Source: Chloroflexota bacterium (lineage in GTDB: Bacteria; Chloroflexota; Anaerolineae; Caldilineales; Caldilineaceae). From it: a stretch of 64,000 bases of DNA. Positions 59,250 through 64,000 of the stretch are shown here, in pieces. The position numbers were made by a program, and so were the translations under genes. How positions within the stretch are numbered: the first letter of the stretch is position 1; the number at the start of each line of letters is the position of its first letter. The notes beneath the pieces were generated by a model, which made no database searches, was not told the DNA's origin, and was given only the letters and a program-made list of their open reading frames with translations. The stretch is taken from NCBI GenBank assembly GCA_016861025.1, contig BOKO01000019.1, forward strand, positions 52,229-116,228. The letters run 5' to 3'.

Positions 59250-59400
59250 TGCGTAGACGCCGCTCGCAGTCGCACCGCCAACATCAATTTGATGACCGGG
59301 AACCTGCGGCTGAGAGCCGCAGCTACGGCATTGCGGTCGTGCGTAGACGCCGCTCGCAGCGGCGTGGCGTCGTCGCACCGCCGACATCAATCTGACGACC
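59250..59400 (+). repeat. Two direct copies of a dispersed repeat after cas2
   Basis: Direct copies start at about 59250 and 59338 (TCGTGCGTAGACGCCGCTCG) and end around ACATCAAT-TGA-GACCGGGAA. A small hairpin, GCGGCTGAGAGCCGC, lies between. Part of the unit is the inverse of the 16-bp insert in the 54-kb tandem repeats. The second copy forms the last codons and stop of the WYL gene. Confidence 0.7.
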
Positions 59401-61495
59401 GGGAAGCGGCTTCGATCGCCTGAATCCGATCCAGGCGAAAGGTCAGCACGCGCGCGGCGCTGTGGCAGTACGCGCGCACGTAGAGGATGCCGCGATGTTC
59501 TTCGAGCCAGTACGGTTCGATGCGCCGCTGTGTGATCAGGTTGCGACCGGCGCTGAAGTAGGTGATCTGTAGCGACTGCTTCTGCTCAATCGCCGTGTGG
59601 ATCAGCGCCTTCCAGGTCGCCGGGTCGGTGGGAGTGGGCGGCGGTGTGAAGGGCAGGTTGTCCAACAGGTCAGCCAGATGTTCGACAATCTGTTCATATT
59701 GCGCCTGGAGCAGCGCCTGTTGCCAGGTCGGCTGGCTGGTCAAGAGCCGGTCGAGCAGGCGCGTGTCGATGGGGGCAGGCAACGGCAGATAGCGCCCCAG
59801 GTGTTGATACAACTTGCCGGCAAGCCAGAGCAAGCCACTGTCATCAACCGGTGTGGGATCGACGGCGGCATCCGGGACAACAACCAGCCCGGCAGCGCGC
59901 AGGCGGGCGAGCAGGGCGGCGATGTCGCCGGTCACGATGGCGGCTGTCGGCGCCAGCACCTCGGCAAGAAAGGGCCGGATCGCCGCCTGTTGCGCCAGGT
60001 GCGACAGCTGCGCCGCGCTGTGGGTGCGCAGAACAGGCATCAGCGTCACGCGGATCGGAGCCGCAGCTTCCTCCCACCACCGGCGTAAGCACAGCGCCTC
60101 CGCGCTGTGCAGCGGTAGATCGAGTGCAGTCAGCGCTTGCCAGAGCGCGGCCATGCTTGCTCCCAGCCCGGCAGCGCGGGCGATGCTGGACGACGTGAAA
60201 CAATAACGATGGTCGCGCACACCATCGCCTTCGGGTTTGTCCGCATCCACCACGCTGGACTGAGCAAGCGTCAACTGGATGTCCGGCGCAGTGTCCCAAG
60301 CCACTTGTAGGCAGAGACTGTCGTCGGCGACGCTGCGCCAGTGCGCGGCGCATGTGGCGCCACGTTTCCAGGCGAGCCAGGGCGGGGACTCTGCGCTCAG
60401 CAACCAGCGTCCGGTTGCCGTGACGCGGTGCTGGTCATGGGAATGGCGCTCGACCAGGCCGAGCACCGTCAAAGGCTCATCGAGCAGCGTCGCCAGGGCG
60501 TGATCCAGTTCTGTCAATGTCTGAAAATGCGCAATAAAAAAGGCGACGGGCAGCGTTTCATCGCTCAGGAGAGCATTGGCAAGGTCGGTCGCAGAAAAGG
60601 GCGTTGCGCAGTGCGCCAGCCAGGCTGCGCAGCGGGTGCGGATGGCGTCATCCCAGTGGGCGTCGGGCTGATGATACGCCTGCCTTGCGTCGGCGCCGCC
60701 TGCGCCGAGCCAGGCGCGCCACAGGGTGGTAAGTTGTGCGTCCGGTGGGAGCGCCGCCCACGCCCAGCCAGCAGCGGTGACATGGGCGCCGTCGATCAGA
60801 TTGGCTTGCACGGCGAGAAACCAGAGGGTGCGGAGCGTCGGCGTCTGGCGATGCGTGGTGCGGGCAGCGAGCGAAGCGGGTGCAGCCAGACGCCGATTAA
60901 GTGCGCGCAGCGCGGAAGGTGGCAGCCAGCGTCGGTGCTGAAGCGGCAACATTGGGTGCTGCAAGAGAAAGGCAAGCGTTTGTGAGATGTCATGCAGGAC
61001 AGTCAGCGGTGTGTGTTGCGGGCGACCCTCCTCAGCGACGCCGTCGCTCTCAGCCGCAGGTGGATTGCCCTGAAGTGCAACCGCCAGGAGCGGGGTGCAC
61101 AGCCGTGGTGCAGCCTGTGGCGCGCCGCCGCCGACGGCATGGAGGAGACCGCTCAGAAACAGCTGCTCGGCGCCGGAGAAGGGCGGGTGAAGTTGCGCCA
61201 GGGCGCGCAAACCGCCATATTCAGACAGAAAGAGCGCGGCCGGCGCAGCAGGCGCCGCGAGCAAGCGGGCGTAAGCTGCGCGCGCTGGCGGCGAGAGTTT
61301 TTCCCAGTGCGTTATCGCTCGGTCAGGATCGTCCCAGAACGCAGCAATGGCGAGCACCCAGGTGCGCTTACGATGGCGCCCGGCGCCGCGCAACCCTACA
61401 CCCAGGAAGGCGCCGATGCGACGCAGGGCATCGTAGGAAAGCGCGGCAAGCAGGTCGGGCAACGGTGGGGTGGTGAAGATTGGGCGCGCAGGCAT
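59387..61495 (-). CDS. WYL-domain protein, probable CRISPR regulator
   Basis: A 702-residue protein. The C-terminus (about 625-695) is a WYL domain: IEQKQSLQITYFSAGRNLITQRRIEPYWLEEHRGILYVRAYC, then RVLTFRLDRIQAI, with the conserved hydrophobic/Arg features that bind nucleic-acid-like ligands. The long N-terminal part is helical and Ala/Leu-rich. It has winged-helix-like pieces (LTELDHALATLLDEPLTVLGLVERH) and resembles helicase-associated multidomain WYL proteins; no helicase motifs are present. The gene is divergent from the array leader, so it is placed to control array transcription. Its last codons and stop fall in a repeat copy. The start lacks a clear ribosome site. Confidence 0.72.
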   Translation of the reverse strand: MPARPIFTTPPLPDLLAALSYDALRRIGAFLGVGLRGAGRHRKRTWVLAIAAFWDDPDRAITHWEKLSPPARAAYARLLAAPAAPAALFLSEYGGLRALAQLHPPFSGAEQLFLSGLLHAVGGGAPQAAPRLCTPLLAVALQGNPPAAESDGVAEEGRPQHTPLTVLHDISQTLAFLLQHPMLPLQHRRWLPPSALRALNRRLAAPASLAARTTHRQTPTLRTLWFLAVQANLIDGAHVTAAGWAWAALPPDAQLTTLWRAWLGAGGADARQAYHQPDAHWDDAIRTRCAAWLAHCATPFSATDLANALLSDETLPVAFFIAHFQTLTELDHALATLLDEPLTVLGLVERHSHDQHRVTATGRWLLSAESPPWLAWKRGATCAAHWRSVADDSLCLQVAWDTAPDIQLTLAQSSVVDADKPEGDGVRDHRYCFTSSSIARAAGLGASMAALWQALTALDLPLHSAEALCLRRWWEEAAAPIRVTLMPVLRTHSAAQLSHLAQQAAIRPFLAEVLAPTAAIVTGDIAALLARLRAAGLVVVPDAAVDPTPVDDSGLLWLAGKLYQHLGRYLPLPAPIDTRLLDRLLTSQPTWQQALLQAQYEQIVEHLADLLDNLPFTPPPTPTDPATWKALIHTAIEQKQSLQITYFSAGRNLITQRRIEPYWLEEHRGILYVRAYCHSAARVLTFRLDRIQAIEAASRSSD

Positions 61496-61514
61496 GGCAG
61501 ACTCTTTTGATAGT

Positions 61515-61542
61515 TTGACGGGACATGTGAGTTGAGTATACT
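61515..61542 (+). promoter_or_regulatory. Promoter in the CRISPR leader
   Basis: TTGACG (61515-61520), a 16-bp spacer and TATACT (61537-61542) form a strong sigma-70-like promoter pointing into the array. Transcription would begin near 61549, about 138 nt before the first repeat. The rest of the leader (61543-61686) has no gene. Confidence 0.8.
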
Positions 61543-61686
61543 ATGAAAGTATCTGGTGCACGATGCTACGGGGGGCAGGTTGACGGCGTCTCAGCAAAAA
61601 GTGGCAAAACCGGCCAGAAGTGCAGCGTCACCAGAGGTCGGAGCTGCCCAAAGGCGTCTTACTGTGTGGTTTTGGGGCAAATGAGG

Positions 61687-63876
61687 GGCAGAACAACGAT
61701 GATCCTCGCCAGGGGACTGTGACAATCTTCCAACGGCGCCACCGCCTGGCCTTGCAGCAAGGCAGAACAACGATGATCCTCGCCAGGGGACTGTGACAAT
61801 CTTTAGCAGCGTCACCATGCGCCCGCCAGCCCTCGGCAGAACAACGATGATCCTCGCCAGGGGACTGTGACTAATAAGCGCAGGGTTTATGGTGCAAAGG
61901 GGTTGCAAGGCAGAACAACGATGATCCTCGCCAGGGGACTGTGACGTGTGGGATACATAAGCCCGGTCCTCCTTCCCTCAAAGGCAGAACAACGATGATC
62001 CTCGCCAGGGGACTGTGACAGTTACTGCATGTTCATACTGTGATTTGATCAGGAGGGCAGAACAACGATGATCCTCGCCAGGGGACTGTGACGTACACCA
62101 ACTCTCCGTTTCCACAGGGATACAGGTGGGCAGAACAACGATGATCCTCGCCAGGGGACTGTGACGTAGGTCATGGAAACACCGGTCACAGTGCCGTCTG
62201 TTGGGCAGAACAACGATGATCCTCGCCAGGGGACTGTGACGATGCGTCGTGCCGGTGTAGCTTGCCTCGTTGTAGCTAGGCAGAACAACGATGATCCTCG
62301 CCAGGGGACTGTGACTTGCCAGAGCGGCACCAAGCTCCTGAAGGGCGATACGGCAGAACAACGATGATCCTCGCCAGGGGACTGTGACACTTGTGCGTAT
62401 TTAGTTGTTGAAAGTCTCCTTTCTTGGCAGAACAACGATGATCCTCGCCAGGGGACTGTGACCTCACAGCCGCCGTCTTCAAACATCCATTCCTCAATAG
62501 TCGGCAGAACAACGATGATCCTCGCCAGGGGACTGTGACCAACTGCGCGAGCAACGCCGCAATCAGTACGATGAGTGGGCAGAACAACGATGATCCTCGC
62601 CAGGGGACTGTGACGAGAGCAGGGATTCGGCGGGCGTGGGCATGGGTTCAGGGGCAGAACAACGATGATCCTCGCCAGGGGACTGTGACTGCCCCGCGTC
62701 ATTGCGGAGCAACTCGCCGGGCTGCCAGGCAGAACAACGATGATCCTCGCCAGGGGACTGTGACAAACAGTTGCCAGCCCTTCTCGTAGTCGTTCATCTT
62801 CCGGCAGAACAACGATGATCCTCGCCAGGGGACTGTGACCATTTCGGTTGCGCTCTCTGCGGACGCGTCGGTGTTGGGCAGAACAACGATGATCCTCGCC
62901 AGGGGACTGTGACCAGGGTACCTTCACCTCCACGACTGCGGAGGTTGTCAAGGCAGAACAACGATGATCCTCGCCAGGGGACTGTGACCCATTCTCGTTC
63001 ATCGTCTGACCGTCACCAAATGCCGGCAGAACAACGATGATCCTCGCCAGGGGACTGTGACGACAAAGTCTTGCCGCAACCGGGGCGCCAGGGTTCCAAT
63101 AGGCAGAACAACGATGATCCTCGCCAGGGGACTGTGACACACAAAAGGCGTACTACTCTAGCTTGATCCAGTTGGGGAGGCAGAACAACGATGATCCTCG
63201 CCAGGGGACTGTGACATCGGTGAAGCCGCTGGGGCAGACCTGCCATTCGCCGGGCAGAACAACGATGATCCTCGCCAGGGGACTGTGACGGATACGGAAG
63301 AGCCTGAACTGCTTCGTTGGTCTGTACGGCAGAACAACGATGATCCTCGCCAGGGGACTGTGACCCTTCGTCGGTATCGCTGGGATTGCGGTCTACCAAC
63401 ACGGCAGAACAACGATGATCCTCGCCAGGGGACTGTGACCGATTGCGAGCATGGCGTGCTTGTTCGTCGTGAGGTCGGCAGAACAACGATGATCCTCGCC
63501 AGGGGACTGTGACGAGCTTGTCGACCGAAGTGATGTCGCGATACTGAATGGGCAGAACAACGATGATCCTCGCCAGGGGACTGTGACCTCACCACCAGCC
63601 GCAGCAGGTCGTGCTACAACCCCTGGCAGAACAACGATGATCCTCGCCAGGGGACTGTGACTACATCTTTGACGGCCTTGATGGCGCGGGTGTCGGTGGG
63701 CAGAACAACGATGATCCTCGCCAGGGGACTGTGACTGTTGTCTTCGCCGAAGTGTTCTGCCCACGCAGCCTCTTGGCAGAACAACGATGATCCTCGCCAG
63801 GGGACTGTGACCCATACAGTGAGGCTGAGACCCTGCGCGGTGCCACTGAGGCAGAACAACGATGATCCTCGCCAGG
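61687..63876 (+). CRISPR. CRISPR array: 29 full repeats, 1 truncated, 29 spacers
   Basis: The 37-nt repeat begins GGCAGAACAACG, has CGATGATCCTCGCCAGGGG in the middle and ends ACTGTGAC. I located 29 complete, apparently identical copies starting at 61687, and a 30th at 63850 that matches only its first 27 bases. Spacers are 36-40 nt, mostly 37-38. The truncated last repeat, the promoter on the left and the terminator on the right all indicate transcription to the right, with newest spacers near 61724. In that sense CCTC-GCCA-GGGG can form a small hairpin. It is the only array in the window and lies next to the RT/Cas1/RNase H/Cas2 operon. Confidence 0.98.
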
Positions 63877-63904
63877 AGAGCATTTCATAAATCAGGGATG
63901 GAGG

Positions 63905-63933
63905 CAGGTCGCCGAGCGGCGGCCTGTTTTTTT
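63905..63933 (+). terminator. Terminator after the CRISPR array
   Basis: A 9-bp stem (63905-63913 with 63918-63926, one G-U pair) with loop GAGC is followed by TTTTTTT (63927-63933). It lies 28 bp after the truncated last repeat and supports rightward transcription. Nothing recognisable follows to the window end. Confidence 0.9.
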
Positions 63934-64000
63934 GCGGGTTCGACCCTGCGAAACGGGGGAAAAGGGTCGATATTCAGGCCCGGATCGGCGAAACTGTGGG

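Noticed and set aside
61591..63888. Long minus-strand open frames through the array with repeating SPLARIIVVLP, SQSPGEDHRCSA and VTVPWRGSSLFC
   Set aside because: They are only translations of the CRISPR repeat in three frames; the DNA is clearly a repeat-spacer array.

Overview
The window looks like a chromosomal segment of a GC-rich, probably thermophilic or moderately thermophilic member of the Chloroflexota (Caldilinea/Anaerolineae-like). I infer this from the ba3-type cytochrome oxidase with its tiny subunit IIa, the GC-rich coding style, large secreted beta-propeller and CARDB proteins, and a shared C-terminal LP-x3-R-like tail on five exported proteins. Nothing in the sequence names the species.

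Layout. 0.2-9.2 kb: two giant secreted proteins on the minus strand, then a TPR/HTH regulator. 11.3-15.3 kb: a respiratory cluster (two SCO copper proteins, then subunits IIa, II and I of a ba3 oxidase). 15.5-36.7 kb: mostly housekeeping genes. These are a secreted PKD protein, pyruvate phosphate dikinase, a secreted subtilase, a DUF2726 gene broken by an in-frame stop, a HAD phosphatase, an FtsK translocase, a dynamin-like GTPase, a GNAT, a PHP hydrolase, a secreted carboxypeptidase-regulatory-repeat protein, YchF, an enolase-superfamily enzyme and a LacI regulator. tRNA-Lys(TTT) lies at 36.8 kb.

37.3-63.9 kb is a large type III CRISPR-Cas island. The interference operon (37272-48692) is closest to subtype III-D. 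It has a CARF-nuclease (Card1/Can2-like), an HD-less Cas10 with an intact GGDD, a Csm3-like Cas7, Csx10, a double Cas7, Csx19, a large Cas7 with an S1-like tail, a membrane-anchored CARF protein resembling Cam1, and Cas6. A second part (48.9-54.7 kb) holds uncharacterised genes, several membrane or coiled-coil, spread among repeats. The adaptation operon (54.8-59.2 kb) encodes a DUF697 membrane protein translationally coupled to a group II-like reverse transcriptase, then a separate Cas1, an RNase H type I protein overlapping cas1, and Cas2. A WYL-domain protein is divergent from the array leader. The array has 29 full 37-nt repeats plus one truncated terminal repeat, 29 spacers, a good leader promoter and a terminator.

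How it may work together (inference). RT, RNase H, Cas1 and Cas2 form a set suited to capturing spacers from RNA: cDNA synthesis, removal of the RNA strand, then integration. On target recognition, Cas10 would make cyclic oligoadenylate, read by one soluble and one membrane-bound CARF effector. The most unusual observation is RNase H inside the cas1-cas2 operon, together with a membrane protein coupled to the RT.
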